Source: JBMYRH01 sp049602155 (GTDB taxonomy: Bacteria; Myxococcota_A; UBA9042; PHBI01; JBMYRH01). From it: DNA of 64,000 nt. This document shows positions 26,875 through 36,156 of the stretch, piece by piece. Each line of letters begins with the position of its first letter. The stretch's first letter is position 1. A program made the translations under genes and the position numbers. The DNA lies in NCBI GenBank assembly GCA_049602155.1, contig JBMYRH010000002.1:124001-188000 (forward strand). The letters run 5' to 3'. The notes under the pieces are model-generated. The model was not told the origin of the DNA. It made no database searches and saw only the letters and a program-made list of their open reading frames with translations.

Positions 26875-27752
26875 GTGACGGGGCCTGGCGCTTTGGGCTC
26901 TTGGGCCACCCGGTGCAACACAGCCTGTCACCGGTGCTCCATGAGGCCGCGTTGGCGTCAACAGGGCAGTGTGGCACCTACACCCTTGTCGACTGTCTCA
27001 CAGGCGATCTCGATAGCGCCGTTGAGCGCCTTCGCGAGGGGAACTTTGATGGCCTCAACGTCACGCTCCCTCATAAAGAGGCGCTGGTGCCTTTGGTCGA
27101 TCATCTTGAGGGCGCGGCCGCAGCGATCGGGGCGATTAATACCGTGCTGTGCACCCCAGACGGGAGGGTGGAGGGGCATAACACCGATGTCTCAGGGCTG
27201 ATGATGGCGCTTGAGACGCGGTGGCCCGAGACACCATGGAAGTGGCTCCCAGTGACCATCATCGGTGCCGGCGGGGCCGCGCGAGCCGCGGTGCTCGCTG
27301 CCGACCGACTTGGTGCCGGGGAGATTCGGATCACGAACCGGACACAAGCGCGCGCCGAGCGCGTCGTCTCTGAGCTGCAAGGGACCTGCCGTGCGCCGCT
27401 TATGAGCTGCTCAATGGAGCTGGCTGTGAAGGACGCGGCGCTCGTGGTTCAGGCCACATCCGTGGGGATGAGTTGGCACCCTGGACAGGCTGAGTGGGGG
27501 GAGCATCGCGAGCGTGTGACCGAAGCGCTTCGCCGCGCCCGCCCTGGAGCGTCCTGTTTTGACATGGTCTATCGTCCAAGGATGACGGCCTGGATGCAGG
27601 GCGCGGCCGCTGCGGGGCACGAGGTTGAAGATGGTCTGGGCATGTTGGTGGCTCAAGCTGCAGCGTCGTTCCTGCTCTGGACTGGCGTCTCCCCTGACCG
27701 AGAGGCGATGCGCGCTGCGGTCTCAGGTGCCTTGGGCGAGCGCTCGAAGTAG
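26871..27752 (+). CDS. aroE: Shikimate dehydrogenase
   Basis: NADPH-dependent reduction of 3-dehydroshikimate in aromatic amino acid synthesis. The 293-residue protein has GHPVQHSLSP, NVTLPHKE with the catalytic Lys, GAINTV, NTDVSG, and the nucleotide site IGAGGAARA followed by NRT. The GTG start overlaps the ribF stop by four bases. The 3' end overlaps pabB on the other strand by 30 bases. Confidence 0.94.
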   Translation: MSDGAWRFGLLGHPVQHSLSPVLHEAALASTGQCGTYTLVDCLTGDLDSAVERLREGNFDGLNVTLPHKEALVPLVDHLEGAAAAIGAINTVLCTPDGRVEGHNTDVSGLMMALETRWPETPWKWLPVTIIGAGGAARAAVLAADRLGAGEIRITNRTQARAERVVSELQGTCRAPLMSCSMELAVKDAALVVQATSVGMSWHPGQAEWGEHRERVTEALRRARPGASCFDMVYRPRMTAWMQGAAAAGHEVEDGLGMLVAQAAASFLLWTGVSPDREAMRAAVSGALGERSK

Positions 27753-29015
27753 CGCCCGAGCCTTCACCTCGGTCTCGCGCCACTCTGCTGACGGATCGCT
27801 GTCGGCGACGATGCCGCCCCCTGTCTGGTAATAGAGTTGCCCGGCTGCGGCGACGCAGGTGCGGATCAAGATGCTGAAGCTGGCATGCCCATCGGGGCCG
27901 ATGGCACCAAGGCTGCCGCAGTAAAAGCCTCGCCTTAGCCCCTCAACGGCCTCAATCCACTTCATCGCCGCGATCTTCGGTGCACCGGTGATGCTGCCTC
28001 CGGGGAAGAGGGCCAAGAGGATGTCGACCAGATCGACATCTTGACGGGCCACAGCGGTGACATCGCTCACCATGTGGTGCACGGTCGACCAGCTTGAGAC
28101 CCCAAACAGCTCCTCCACCGAGACGGAGCCAGGGCATGCGACGCGGCCCAGGTCGTTGCGGACCAAGTCGACGATCATCACATGCTCTGCGCGCTCTTTT
28201 GTGTCGTTGCTCAGGTCTTGAGCGAGGGCGCTGTCTTCCTGAGGGGTCGCGCCACGGGGTCGGGTCCCTTTGATGGGGTAGCTGTGAATGCGATTATCCG
28301 TAGGATCCCACGTCAACAGGCACTCCGGGGAGTTGGAGGCCAGCCAGAGCGCATCATTGAGGGCCCACAGCGCACCGAATGGGGCGGGGTTCGTCTGCCG
28401 TAGGCGCTTATAGAGCGCAGGTGCTGCATCACTGGGCATCGCACCGCTGAGTCGCCGCGCAACATTGGCTTGATAAAGGGAGCCGGCCGAGATGCCCTCA
28501 AGCACCCGCTCGAGTGCCTGTCGGTGTTCTTGCTGAGTCATCGACGAGTCGAGCGTCAGAGCGGGCAGCTCGTGGGCGGCTGAGTCGCTCTCCTGAGTCA
28601 ACCAAGCTTCAAGTCGACGTCCAGCGTCGGGATCACCGCAGAGGACAGGGGGAGAGCCCTCGCTCTTGGCCTCGTACCATGCCGGGTAGCGGGCCACGAT
28701 GACGTCGGGGAGGCTTGGATCGGTGGTCGCAGTCGCGGGGAGCTCTTCCAGGTTCCGTCCGGCGTCATAGGCCAAGAGGACCGCGTAGAGTGCACCGTCG
28801 CCTGCCTTTGGCGGGAGCTGTGTGCGTAGCCAGTCCCCGAGCCCTCGGTGAGGCAGCGCATCAACGTGAGCTCGGGCGACGTGGTCGGGTAGTCCCGTCA
28901 ACCGGTGCACGCCAGACGATGCCTCGGAGCCGCTGTCGAGCCATAGGGCGTACTGTGCTGCGGCCTCAGGGTGCTGAAAGAGTTGTTCAGCGAGATGGCT
29001 CGGCGTGGTGAACAT
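27723..29015 (-). CDS. pabB: Aminodeoxychorismate synthase component I
   Basis: Converts chorismate and ammonia to 4-amino-4-deoxychorismate for folate. The 430-residue protein shows the chorismate-binding domain: YPIKGTRPRG (a Lys here marks PabB; TrpE has Ala), SPECLL, HMVSDV, LFPGGSITGAPK and GGGIVADS. The N-terminal 130 residues are weakly conserved as usual. No pabA glutaminase is adjacent. It is convergent with aroE, another chorismate-pathway gene. Confidence 0.88.
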   Translation of the reverse strand: MFTTPSHLAEQLFQHPEAAAQYALWLDSGSEASSGVHRLTGLPDHVARAHVDALPHRGLGDWLRTQLPPKAGDGALYAVLLAYDAGRNLEELPATATTDPSLPDVIVARYPAWYEAKSEGSPPVLCGDPDAGRRLEAWLTQESDSAAHELPALTLDSSMTQQEHRQALERVLEGISAGSLYQANVARRLSGAMPSDAAPALYKRLRQTNPAPFGALWALNDALWLASNSPECLLTWDPTDNRIHSYPIKGTRPRGATPQEDSALAQDLSNDTKERAEHVMIVDLVRNDLGRVACPGSVSVEELFGVSSWSTVHHMVSDVTAVARQDVDLVDILLALFPGGSITGAPKIAAMKWIEAVEGLRRGFYCGSLGAIGPDGHASFSILIRTCVAAAGQLYYQTGGGIVADSDPSAEWRETEVKARALLRALAQGT

Positions 29016-29065
29016 ACCTGCCTCGAGGTTGGCCCATTGATCCGAGAGGGCCGGCGACGAGGCGC

Positions 29066-29851
29066 CTAGATTTTGCCCAATTCAGCGTCGAGTTCGGCCT
29101 CGATGTCAGCAAACTCTTCCATCGTCTCGACCGACTCGACAGTCGCCTCAGCAGCGGGCAGCGCGGCTGGCGCGGGGGCTACCCCCATCTTAGCCTTCAG
29201 GGCGGCCAACGCATCGTCTTGCGCCGCGTCAGAGTTCTCAAGCGCCGAGAACTCTTGGGCCAAGCTGTCTCCCTCGACATCTCCTGAGAGCTCAAGGGCA
29301 GCCTCGGCCTCTGCTTCGGTGCGATCCACCCGCTCCTCCATCCGCGCAAAGGTGTCGAACGCACCGTTGTCGGACATGCCGCTCATGGTGTCTTGGATCT
29401 TCTTCTGAGCCTCTGCGCGCTTTTGGCGGGCGATCAAGAGGTTCTTCTTTCGTGACGCTTCCTGAATCTTTGAGTTCAAGCGCGTCAGCGCCTCTTTCAG
29501 CTGATCAGCAGCGGCCTTCTGAGCCACCCACTGCTCATTGAATTGCTCGGCGAGCGTGTCGTGCTCACTCTTTCGAGCCAAGGCCTGTCGCGCGAGGTCT
29601 TCACGGTTCGCTTTGATGGCGGTCATCGCCTTCGCTTCCCACTCGCCGGCCTTCTTGAGCTCGCCCTCGTACTGCTTCTTCAGGCGCTTCTCGTCGGCGA
29701 TCGCGACCGCAACTTGCTTGCGAGCCTCGATGAATTGCTGCCGCATGTCCCGAATCAGCTGATTCAGGATCTTCTCAGGGTCTTCAGCGCCTGAGATGAG
29801 CGCGTTGATGTTTGATTTCACGAGCGTAGAGATGCGCTGCCAGATACTCAT
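29066..29851 (-). CDS. pspA: Phage shock protein A / IM30 family
   Basis: Membrane-binding coiled-coil protein of the ESCRT-III-like family that protects the inner membrane. The 261-residue product begins with the amphipathic helix MSIWQRISTLVKSNINALI and continues with the DPEKILNQLIRDM motif and a long coiled coil. A flexible acidic tail of about 40 residues extends the usual length. No pspBC or pspF is near. A YbjN-like gene precedes it by 21 bases on the same strand, suggesting an operon. Confidence 0.92.
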   Translation of the reverse strand: MSIWQRISTLVKSNINALISGAEDPEKILNQLIRDMRQQFIEARKQVAVAIADEKRLKKQYEGELKKAGEWEAKAMTAIKANREDLARQALARKSEHDTLAEQFNEQWVAQKAAADQLKEALTRLNSKIQEASRKKNLLIARQKRAEAQKKIQDTMSGMSDNGAFDTFARMEERVDRTEAEAEAALELSGDVEGDSLAQEFSALENSDAAQDDALAALKAKMGVAPAPAALPAAEATVESVETMEEFADIEAELDAELGKI

Positions 29852-29872
29852 GGTGGATCCTCGTCGCTGTGG

Positions 29873-30268
29873 TTAGGAGGCGGTGTGGTATGCGCGGAGC
29901 TGCGCGTAGTGCTGGGTTAGCGCCATCGTTAGGCCGTCGATACCAGCTTGGAACTCATTGAAGTCCAGGTTCTCAGCTTGCAAGGTCTCGGTCGCCACAA
30001 TGGCGTCGCCCTCAAGCGCGTAGGCGCCCGAGATCATATCGCTCGCGTTCAGGCGAAGCAGCTCTTCGAAGAGCGCAGCGCGCTTCGCCTCATCGTTGGG
30101 AGCGTTCATCAACTTCACACGGAAGACGACGATCGGCGGGCTCCAGGTCAAGACGATGTTGTCCAGCTGGTCGTCTTCGTCGTGGATGACCCACATTCCG
30201 TCGTCCAGGGCGTTGTACTCCAAGCCGCTACGTACCAAATATTCGTCGATGATCTCTGCACCGTCCAT
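29873..30268 (-). CDS. YbjN/CesT-like small protein
   Basis: A 131-residue acidic protein with a mixed alpha-beta pattern typical of YbjN or type III chaperone-like folds (DGMWVIHDEDDQLDNIVL, LLRLNASDMISGAYAL). Such proteins often act as small chaperones or regulators. ATG 30268 follows GGAGGT by a normal distance; the longer frame upstream has no such site. It is immediately upstream of pspA, so a membrane-stress role is possible. Confidence 0.7.
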   Translation of the reverse strand: MDGAEIIDEYLVRSGLEYNALDDGMWVIHDEDDQLDNIVLTWSPPIVVFRVKLMNAPNDEAKRAALFEELLRLNASDMISGAYALEGDAIVATETLQAENLDFNEFQAGIDGLTMALTQHYAQLRAYHTAS

Positions 30269-30369
30269 GGGCCACCTCCGGTGGGCCTCGCGCAACAGGT
30301 GTTGAAGGCGAGGAGCATTCGAGGTAGCAAGGCCATGCCTTACCGTCAAGGTCACGGAGCGAGGATCCT

Positions 30370-30864
30370 GTGCGTCGGTTTCTTCTTTTGAGCACTCTCT
30401 TATTCCTACCCGCAATGCAGGGGCAGGCATGTGATCTTGAAGTCGAGTTCACAAATGCGCCCCCTGCGGCGACCTGGCTTCAGGCCTCGGAAGCGAGTGA
30501 TGGGATCGTTGACGTGACGGTGTGGGTCTACGATTTAGAGCAAGAGCCCGTGGACTTGGAGATGACCTGGTCGCTCGATGGCGCAGAGCAAGGGGCGATC
30601 ACGTTGGCGCCTGGCGGGCACGGTCTCCTCGGCTTGACGACTGTGGACGAGAGCAGCGGATCCGAGGGGCGCCCCAACCCGGATGGGCAACCTCACCTCA
30701 TCCGATGGTCTCTGCCTGGTCAGGTGACCGAGCAGAGTCGTCTGCAACTGCACATCGTCGCAGATGATCGTGTCTCGACGGTTGGCCCGATGACCTCGAC
30801 GCCCGCGGAGGGCTTTTTGCCCGCTGATGGGGTCTCGACTGTCGTCGCGCTTAGCGCCCTATAG
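30370..30864 (+). CDS. Secreted protein of unknown function
   Basis: A 164-residue protein with a signal peptide (RRFLLLSTLLFLP, cleavage near AMQGQA) and a beta-rich mature part resembling an Ig-like or adhesion-type domain. The Cys after QA is not in a good lipobox. The start is GTG 30370. It is divergent from the YbjN-like gene and converges on parA. I do not recognise a family. Confidence 0.6.
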   Translation: MRRFLLLSTLLFLPAMQGQACDLEVEFTNAPPAATWLQASEASDGIVDVTVWVYDLEQEPVDLEMTWSLDGAEQGAITLAPGGHGLLGLTTVDESSGSEGRPNPDGQPHLIRWSLPGQVTEQSRLQLHIVADDRVSTVGPMTSTPAEGFLPADGVSTVVALSAL

Positions 30865-30889
30865 GCCACCGAGGCTGGCTCTCCGCGAG

Positions 30890-31771
30890 CTAGAGGGCGA
30901 GCTGCTCTCCGACACCGGCTCGGAAGCCGAGGCGCGAGGCGATCTCTGACAGCACTTGTTGGTAGGCCCTGCTGCCCGAGCAGCCCTCGTCGTAGGTGAA
31001 GATGGGCTCGCCATCGAGCTGGGCCTGAGCGAGCTTGGTGTTGATTGGCACATAGCTCGTGAGCAACGCCCGGCCGTAGCGCGAACTCAGCGAACCGCTG
31101 ACAGCCTGGTTGACCTTCGTGTTGCGCGCATCGACCCGGGTCCGCAAGATCCCGAGGACATCGACAGCGTGCCCCATCGTATCGTCCAACGTATCGAGCG
31201 CCTCGAAGATGTCATCGACACCCTCCAGAGCCAACACGCTCATATCGCATGGGACAAGACACCAGTCCGCGGCCATCAACGCGTTGACCGTCAAGCTCCC
31301 GAGGTTGGGGGGGCAGTCGATGACGATGAGGTCGTAGTGGGTGCGTGCGTTCTTAATCGCCGAGCGGAGCAGGAATTCCTTCCCAATACGGCCCGCCATG
31401 ACACCCTCCGCGGCTCCGAGGCTCTTGTCGGATGGCGTCATCCACAAGCCCGGCACATCCGTCGAGAGGACGATCTCTTGGATGTCTCGTCGCTTCCCAA
31501 GCAGCACCCCGCTGAGGGAGTCGGTCGCGACGCCACGGAGGCGGCTGTGAAGTGCCGATGCGCAATGACCTTGTGCGTCCATATCGATGAGCAGGACCTT
31601 GGCATCGTAATAGCGCGCTGCGCCGCTCGCGATGTTGACCGCGGTGGTCGTCTTACCGACGCCCCCTTTGCGGGCACAGACTGCGACGACTTCGGCCTTG
31701 CGGCTGCCCTTTGGTCCTCGTGTGTTGTTGCCGACGAGGCGTCGAATCGAGTTGCCTAGAACGCTGGTCAT
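30890..31771 (-). CDS. ParA-family ATPase (orphan)
   Basis: A 293-residue ParA/Soj-type ATPase with the deviant Walker A KGGVGKTTTA near residue 35, the DMDAQGH Walker A' region and VIDCPPNLG Walker B. Such ATPases position DNA or protein complexes on the nucleoid or at the pole. No parB, gid genes or parS-like sites are near, so it is unlikely to be the chromosomal ParA; it may place another cargo. A 25-residue basic N-terminal extension is present. It is divergent from the L,D-transpeptidase gene. Confidence 0.85.
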   Translation of the reverse strand: MTSVLGNSIRRLVGNNTRGPKGSRKAEVVAVCARKGGVGKTTTAVNIASGAARYYDAKVLLIDMDAQGHCASALHSRLRGVATDSLSGVLLGKRRDIQEIVLSTDVPGLWMTPSDKSLGAAEGVMAGRIGKEFLLRSAIKNARTHYDLIVIDCPPNLGSLTVNALMAADWCLVPCDMSVLALEGVDDIFEALDTLDDTMGHAVDVLGILRTRVDARNTKVNQAVSGSLSSRYGRALLTSYVPINTKLAQAQLDGEPIFTYDEGCSGSRAYQQVLSEIASRLGFRAGVGEQLAL

Positions 31772-31892
31772 GAGCGACCTCCCGCGGGGGAAAAGTGGGG
31801 TCAGCCAAGGCTATGACGCGCCGGCGATGCGTCAATAAAACCGGCCATCGATCTGCGCTACGAGGGCCCTCTGCAGCGACCCGTTGAGTTCC

Positions 31893-31920
31893 TTGCCCGA
31901 TCCGATCGGGGTGGTAGACT
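31893..31920 (+). promoter_or_regulatory. Probable promoter of L,D-transpeptidase gene with palindrome in spacer
   Basis: TTGCCC at 31893-31898, a 16-base spacer and TAGACT at 31915-31920. A perfect 7-1-7 palindrome, CCCGATC-C-GATCGGG (31896-31910), covers the spacer and contains two GATC sites. Confidence 0.5.
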
Positions 31921-32041
31921 TCGCCCGGTAAATAGCCCCATCCCCAAGAGCGGCCGAAATTCCGCAAATTCGGGAACACCTGAAGGACCTCCGGCCGTTG
32001 CAAGCGGGGGAGTTCGCGGTGCGCGTACCGGCCAGGAAACC

Positions 32042-34051
32042 ATGAACGTACACTCAAAAAGATGCCTCTTTCGGCTCGCGGTCCTCGGGGTCACTCTCCT
32101 AGCCGCTGGCTGTGGTGAGAGCGCGACGGACTCTCAGCCCACGCCTCAGACCGCTCAAGAGGCCGTGAAGCCGCCGCCGCCACCCGAACCTCCGCCCGTG
32201 ACGCGTGACGAGCTCGTGCGTCAGACGGTGTCGTTTTTGAAAGGTTGGGACACGCGAAAGGCGACGTTCATCGAGGCTTACCGGACCGACTTTGAGCGTG
32301 CGCTAAGCCGTATGAGCTGGTTCAAGGTGTTGTCGACGCGCGCTTACGAGGCTCGGGGCTTTACCTCACTCATCTTCAGCGATGGCCAGAACCTGAGGCC
32401 CGCCGCTCATGAGCTCATCGCTGCGATTGAAGATGTCGATGCCCACGGCCTCAACCCAGAGCCCTACCGCCGAGATGGACTGAAGGAGCTTCTGCAGAAG
32501 GTAGCGGACAAGCAACAGGACTACAGCAAGGCGATCGTCGCCCCCGAGGAGGAGCTCCCGGCCAAGATGTGGGCGGTGCTTGAGCGGCTCCACAGCACGC
32601 TTGATGCCAACGAGATGGCCATTGATTTAGCGATGGAAGAGGCTCAGTTCGACGACTCGCACATCCCTTTGTTGGATGACGCACGGACGCGCCTGGACAG
32701 GCTCTTCCAAGCGAAGGCGAGCCTGAACGATGTGCTCCGTGACCTGGACCTTGGGTTACTCTCGCGTTGGTTCAGGTACGCCTATGACATGCGCTTTTCG
32801 ATGCGTCTCCATCCCTTCGATGCGGATAAAAACGACGGCGCTGGGGTTGAGCGTGTCGCTGAGGACCTCTTCGCCCTCTTCAGCTCCACAGATTTTGATG
32901 CGATGGCGGCTGCTTTGACGGCCCTAGAGCCACAACATCCAGAGTACAGGAAGCTCATGGCAGAGCTCGCCCGGTATCGTCAACTCGCTGCTGAAGGGAC
33001 CTCGATTGTGCTGCCAAACGCCGCGAAGAAGCTCAAGCTGGGGAGCAAAGGAGAGACGGTCGAGCTCTTAGAGAAGCGACTGATTCAAGAGAGCTACCTC
33101 GAGGGCGAGCCGACAGGGGAGTACGACGAGCGCCTCCAAGCGGCGGTGCTCGCCTATCAGGCGACCCACCAGTTCAAGCAGACGGGGCTGATGGATCGCA
33201 AAGCCCGGTCATCGATGAACATCCCGATGAGCCGTCGCGCCGAGCAGCTCGCGCGCGGATTGCAGCGTCACCGTGAGAGCGAATTGCACCAAGGGAAGTG
33301 GCGCTTCGGCGCCGTCCCCTTGCAGGTGCGCATCAACATCCCTCAATTCGAGGCGACCTTCTTCAAGGATGGCAAGGCAGCGCGCACCCACCGCGTCGTC
33401 GTCGGCTCGAACGCGGTTAGCGTCGCTGAAGATACGGGCTACAAAGGCCACTTCAACCGCACGCGACTCTTCAGCCGTCAGATGAGGACTGTCGTCCTTA
33501 ACCCGACTTGGCGTGTGCCTCCGCGTATCAAGGAGCAGGAGCTCGACCCCAAATTAATGGAGGACCCTGACTTTTACGAGGCCAACAACTACGACGTCGT
33601 GATTCACGACGACGGCAGTGAGCATGTGATTCAGCTGGCGGGGCCGAATAATGCGCTCGGCGAGGTGAAGTTCCTCTTCCCGAATGAGTGGTCGATCTAC
33701 ATGCATGACACCCCCAAGAAGCGGCTGTTTAAGCGAGAGCTCCGTGCCTTCAGTCATGGCTGTATGCGTGTCCACGAGGCGCTCGACCTCGCGCGCTGGA
33801 TCCTCGTCGACAACGAAGGGTGGACCAACGAGCGCTTCGATAAGGTGCTGAAGAAGCGGCAAACGTACGGTATCCCGTTGAAGAACAAGATCGCGATCAC
33901 GATCGACTACAACCCCGTCGCGGTTCACGAGAACGGTCGGGCGATGTTCCTCTCTGATGTCTACAAGTATGATCGTGACCAGGCGGCCGGGAAGACCCCT
34001 TATGTGCAGCCCAAAAAGGGTCGCCAGACGCAGGTGGTCTTGGTCGATTGA
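32042..34051 (+). CDS. L,D-transpeptidase lipoprotein, YcbB type
   Basis: The 669-residue protein has a lipoprotein signal (LLAAGC), a long helical region, a peptidoglycan-binding domain (LKLGSKGETVELLEKRL near residue 330) and a YkuD catalytic domain. That domain has IYMHDTP and SHGCMRV with the active Cys near residue 574. This matches the YcbB/LdtD architecture, which makes 3-3 crosslinks in peptidoglycan. Lipid anchoring is less usual than a signal anchor. A 65-residue ORF is coupled at its 3' end. Confidence 0.9.
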   Translation: MNVHSKRCLFRLAVLGVTLLAAGCGESATDSQPTPQTAQEAVKPPPPPEPPPVTRDELVRQTVSFLKGWDTRKATFIEAYRTDFERALSRMSWFKVLSTRAYEARGFTSLIFSDGQNLRPAAHELIAAIEDVDAHGLNPEPYRRDGLKELLQKVADKQQDYSKAIVAPEEELPAKMWAVLERLHSTLDANEMAIDLAMEEAQFDDSHIPLLDDARTRLDRLFQAKASLNDVLRDLDLGLLSRWFRYAYDMRFSMRLHPFDADKNDGAGVERVAEDLFALFSSTDFDAMAAALTALEPQHPEYRKLMAELARYRQLAAEGTSIVLPNAAKKLKLGSKGETVELLEKRLIQESYLEGEPTGEYDERLQAAVLAYQATHQFKQTGLMDRKARSSMNIPMSRRAEQLARGLQRHRESELHQGKWRFGAVPLQVRINIPQFEATFFKDGKAARTHRVVVGSNAVSVAEDTGYKGHFNRTRLFSRQMRTVVLNPTWRVPPRIKEQELDPKLMEDPDFYEANNYDVVIHDDGSEHVIQLAGPNNALGEVKFLFPNEWSIYMHDTPKKRLFKRELRAFSHGCMRVHEALDLARWILVDNEGWTNERFDKVLKKRQTYGIPLKNKIAITIDYNPVAVHENGRAMFLSDVYKYDRDQAAGKTPYVQPKKGRQTQVVLVD

Positions 34052-34245
34052 GCGATACATCGCCGGTCCCTGAGGCGGCGCTAGAGGCGCTCGACGGGTT
34101 TGAGTTTGTCATCAACGCAGATGGTTCGGTGACGTTCATCGATTTTCCACCGGAGCTGCTGGACATCGCCTACGCGCTCAACCCCGATGACCCCTTGGTG
34201 TGTGAGCGTCGCGCGCTCTTGAGTGGCGATGACGACGCGGCGTGA
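34048..34245 (+). CDS. Small acidic protein coupled to L,D-transpeptidase
   Basis: A 65-residue frame starting with TTG that overlaps the transpeptidase stop by four bases (TTGA). The product is acidic, has no membrane segment, and contains the hydrophobic-acidic stretch DGSVTFIDFPPELLDIAYAL. The overlap is the main support; the family is unknown. Confidence 0.45.
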   Translation: MSDTSPVPEAALEALDGFEFVINADGSVTFIDFPPELLDIAYALNPDDPLVCERRALLSGDDDAA

Positions 34246-34401
34246 CCACGCCCAACCTGATGACGCTTGGTTGACGTCAAGAGGTGCGGCCGACATGGTT
34301 GAGCACGGTCGCTCGGCGGCCGCGGTCGCGATGAACGCGGAGGTGTCGCGCTGACCCTTCATCGTCCGGAATTCCTGCTCTTCGCGCTCTATGGCGCGCT
34401 C

Positions 34402-35847
34402 TTGGGCTACTTCGCGAGCGTCTTTTGGTCTCTTGAGCCCAAGAGCGGTGAGCTCGTCCGGCTGGTGTGGTGGGGTCTGGCTACGGTCTGGATCGTGCTG
34501 GCCTTTGTCTCGCGGTCGCGCCCGGTTCAAGCTCCACCGCGTTGGGTGCGCGGCCTGAGTTGGGCCATCAAGCTCCCAGTCGCCCTCTTCGTCATGCTCG
34601 TCGTGGGGTGGACCCATGCATACGGGTACCTGACGGCGCTCTTTGTCTCTGCCTTCGGGACGGTGGCGTTTGGCGTCGTTGAAGGGGTCGGTCTCTCCCT
34701 CTGTCTCTGGTACTTCATCAAGGCGCCCGCGGCGCGCCCTCGGACCCTCGCGGTCGGCGCGACCTTCCTCTTCCTGGGGTCCATGCAATTTGTCGTTTAC
34801 GCCCTGTGGATGTGGTCTCCGCCCGACCGAGAGGTGTGCGCTGAGGTCACTCGTTCGGGTCAGGTGGAGGGGATCTCCCCGCCTCATTGGCCAGCGGAGC
34901 TCTCCCAGCCGTACTCTCTGCTCTACGTGCCAGAGAAGAAGGGCCTGCTCGCCTCCTTTAAGATGGCGGGCAACGGGGCGCTCCCTTTCTGGAATGATCC
35001 CAACGCGAATCGGATCTTGGCCTATGATCTCTCCGGTCAGAGCGCCTCTAGTGTCATGCCACTTCATGGGCCGAACTACCCGATTCACCTTATCTACGAG
35101 CCGGCCCTTGAGCAGGTCTTGGTCTCACGCGTCGGCACGGATGAGCATGTCCTCGATCTTTTGGACCTCAGCGGGTTCCCGGCGATGACGCGGACCAGGA
35201 CCTTGGACATCCCGTATCCCCCTCATGACCTGGTGTCTCATCATGCCTCAGGCGTCTTCGGGGTCTTCACGCAGCATGGGACCCTGAACTGGGTGTCACA
35301 GCAGGACCTGTCGCACACCCACGCCATGAATTTAGGGAAGGATGGGGGCCCGGCTACGGTCACACTTAACGGTTGGCGCGCTCCTGGGACCTCGAAGATC
35401 TACGCGAGCATGTTGCTCCATGCGCTCGTCGAAGTAGACATCGAGAGCCGCGAGGTGCGCTGGTCAGAGGGGCGCCTCGGCGGGGGATATCTGGCGGGCG
35501 ACACGGAGTCTGGGCAGCTCGTCAGCACCGATCACCTGTTTAACACCATCGACGTCATCAACATGGAGACGCTGGCTGTCACGCGGACCCTCGACGTCGA
35601 CTACACGCCTCGCCCGCTCCAGATCGATGTCGGCCGCGACCTCTTGATGGTCGGTGGGTGGTTCGACGGCATGGTTCGGTTTTATCGCCTCTCAACCCTG
35701 GAGGCCGTGGGTCCCACCGTCTCGTTTGGCGCGTACCTGAGGGACCTGGCCTTCGATCCCGAGCAGGGGCTCCTCTTTGGGGCCTCGAAGTGCGGGGTTT
35801 TCAAGCTCTCGGTCGACGTGCTGGTGGGCACCGACTCACCCAATTGA
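34402..35847 (+). CDS. Membrane protein with C-terminal beta-propeller-like domain
   Basis: The N-terminus has four or so membrane helices; about 330 residues follow with repeated beta-strand blocks like a YVTN-type propeller (YSLLYVPEKKGLL, RILAYDLSG, LVSTDHLFNTIDVINMETL, LLMVGGWFDGMVRF). A soluble outer propeller bound to the membrane is likely. The start is unclear: TTG 34402 gives 481 residues but has no ribosome site and cuts the first helix. An upstream CTG at 34351 would add 17 residues completing the helix and has GGAGG seven bases before it. It precedes the acyl carrier protein set on the same strand; a link is not shown. Confidence 0.65.
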   Translation: MGYFASVFWSLEPKSGELVRLVWWGLATVWIVLAFVSRSRPVQAPPRWVRGLSWAIKLPVALFVMLVVGWTHAYGYLTALFVSAFGTVAFGVVEGVGLSLCLWYFIKAPAARPRTLAVGATFLFLGSMQFVVYALWMWSPPDREVCAEVTRSGQVEGISPPHWPAELSQPYSLLYVPEKKGLLASFKMAGNGALPFWNDPNANRILAYDLSGQSASSVMPLHGPNYPIHLIYEPALEQVLVSRVGTDEHVLDLLDLSGFPAMTRTRTLDIPYPPHDLVSHHASGVFGVFTQHGTLNWVSQQDLSHTHAMNLGKDGGPATVTLNGWRAPGTSKIYASMLLHALVEVDIESREVRWSEGRLGGGYLAGDTESGQLVSTDHLFNTIDVINMETLAVTRTLDVDYTPRPLQIDVGRDLLMVGGWFDGMVRFYRLSTLEAVGPTVSFGAYLRDLAFDPEQGLLFGASKCGVFKLSVDVLVGTDSPN

Positions 35848-35898
35848 TGCGCTCAGCGGTCATTTCGTCCGGTGCCGAGGGTATGGTACGCTCGGCCC

Positions 35899-36156
35899 AT
35901 GGACGAAGCGGGGGTAGCTGAGCTCGTGAGGCACGCGATCGTCGACGCGCTGGCGTTGGATCTTTCGCCGGAGTCGTTGCGTGGCGACCAGCCACTGTTT
36001 GAGCCGCCGATTCGTATGGACTCCCTCGGCTTTCACCGCGTGGTCGTTGAGATTGAGCTCAGGCGTGAGGCGCGGCTCGACGAGCAAGCACTCGAGCGGA
36101 CTCTCTTTGAGACCCTCGATGACTTGGTGCGCTTCGTTGTCGAGCAGTCCTCCTGA
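35899..36156 (+). CDS. Acyl carrier protein, first of two near-twins
   Basis: An 85-residue acyl carrier protein-like domain. The phosphopantetheine Ser42 lies in MDSLGFHR, which matches the DSL motif. The product is 60 to 70 percent identical by eye to the one at 39254, with the Ser at the same position. ATG 35899 is preferred over an upstream in-frame start because a TATGGT box lies 17 bases before it, giving a very short leader. It opens a same-strand set with an acyl-CoA dehydrogenase and a radical SAM protein. No phosphopantetheinyl transferase or ketosynthase is adjacent, so it probably carries a specialised acyl or aminoacyl group. Confidence 0.8.
   Translation: MDEAGVAELVRHAIVDALALDLSPESLRGDQPLFEPPIRMDSLGFHRVVVEIELRREARLDEQALERTLFETLDDLVRFVVEQSS

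Noticed and set aside
34081..35088. Antisense frame opposite the membrane propeller gene
   Set aside because: The plus-strand protein has clear membrane helices and repeats; the antisense one is charged shadow sequence.
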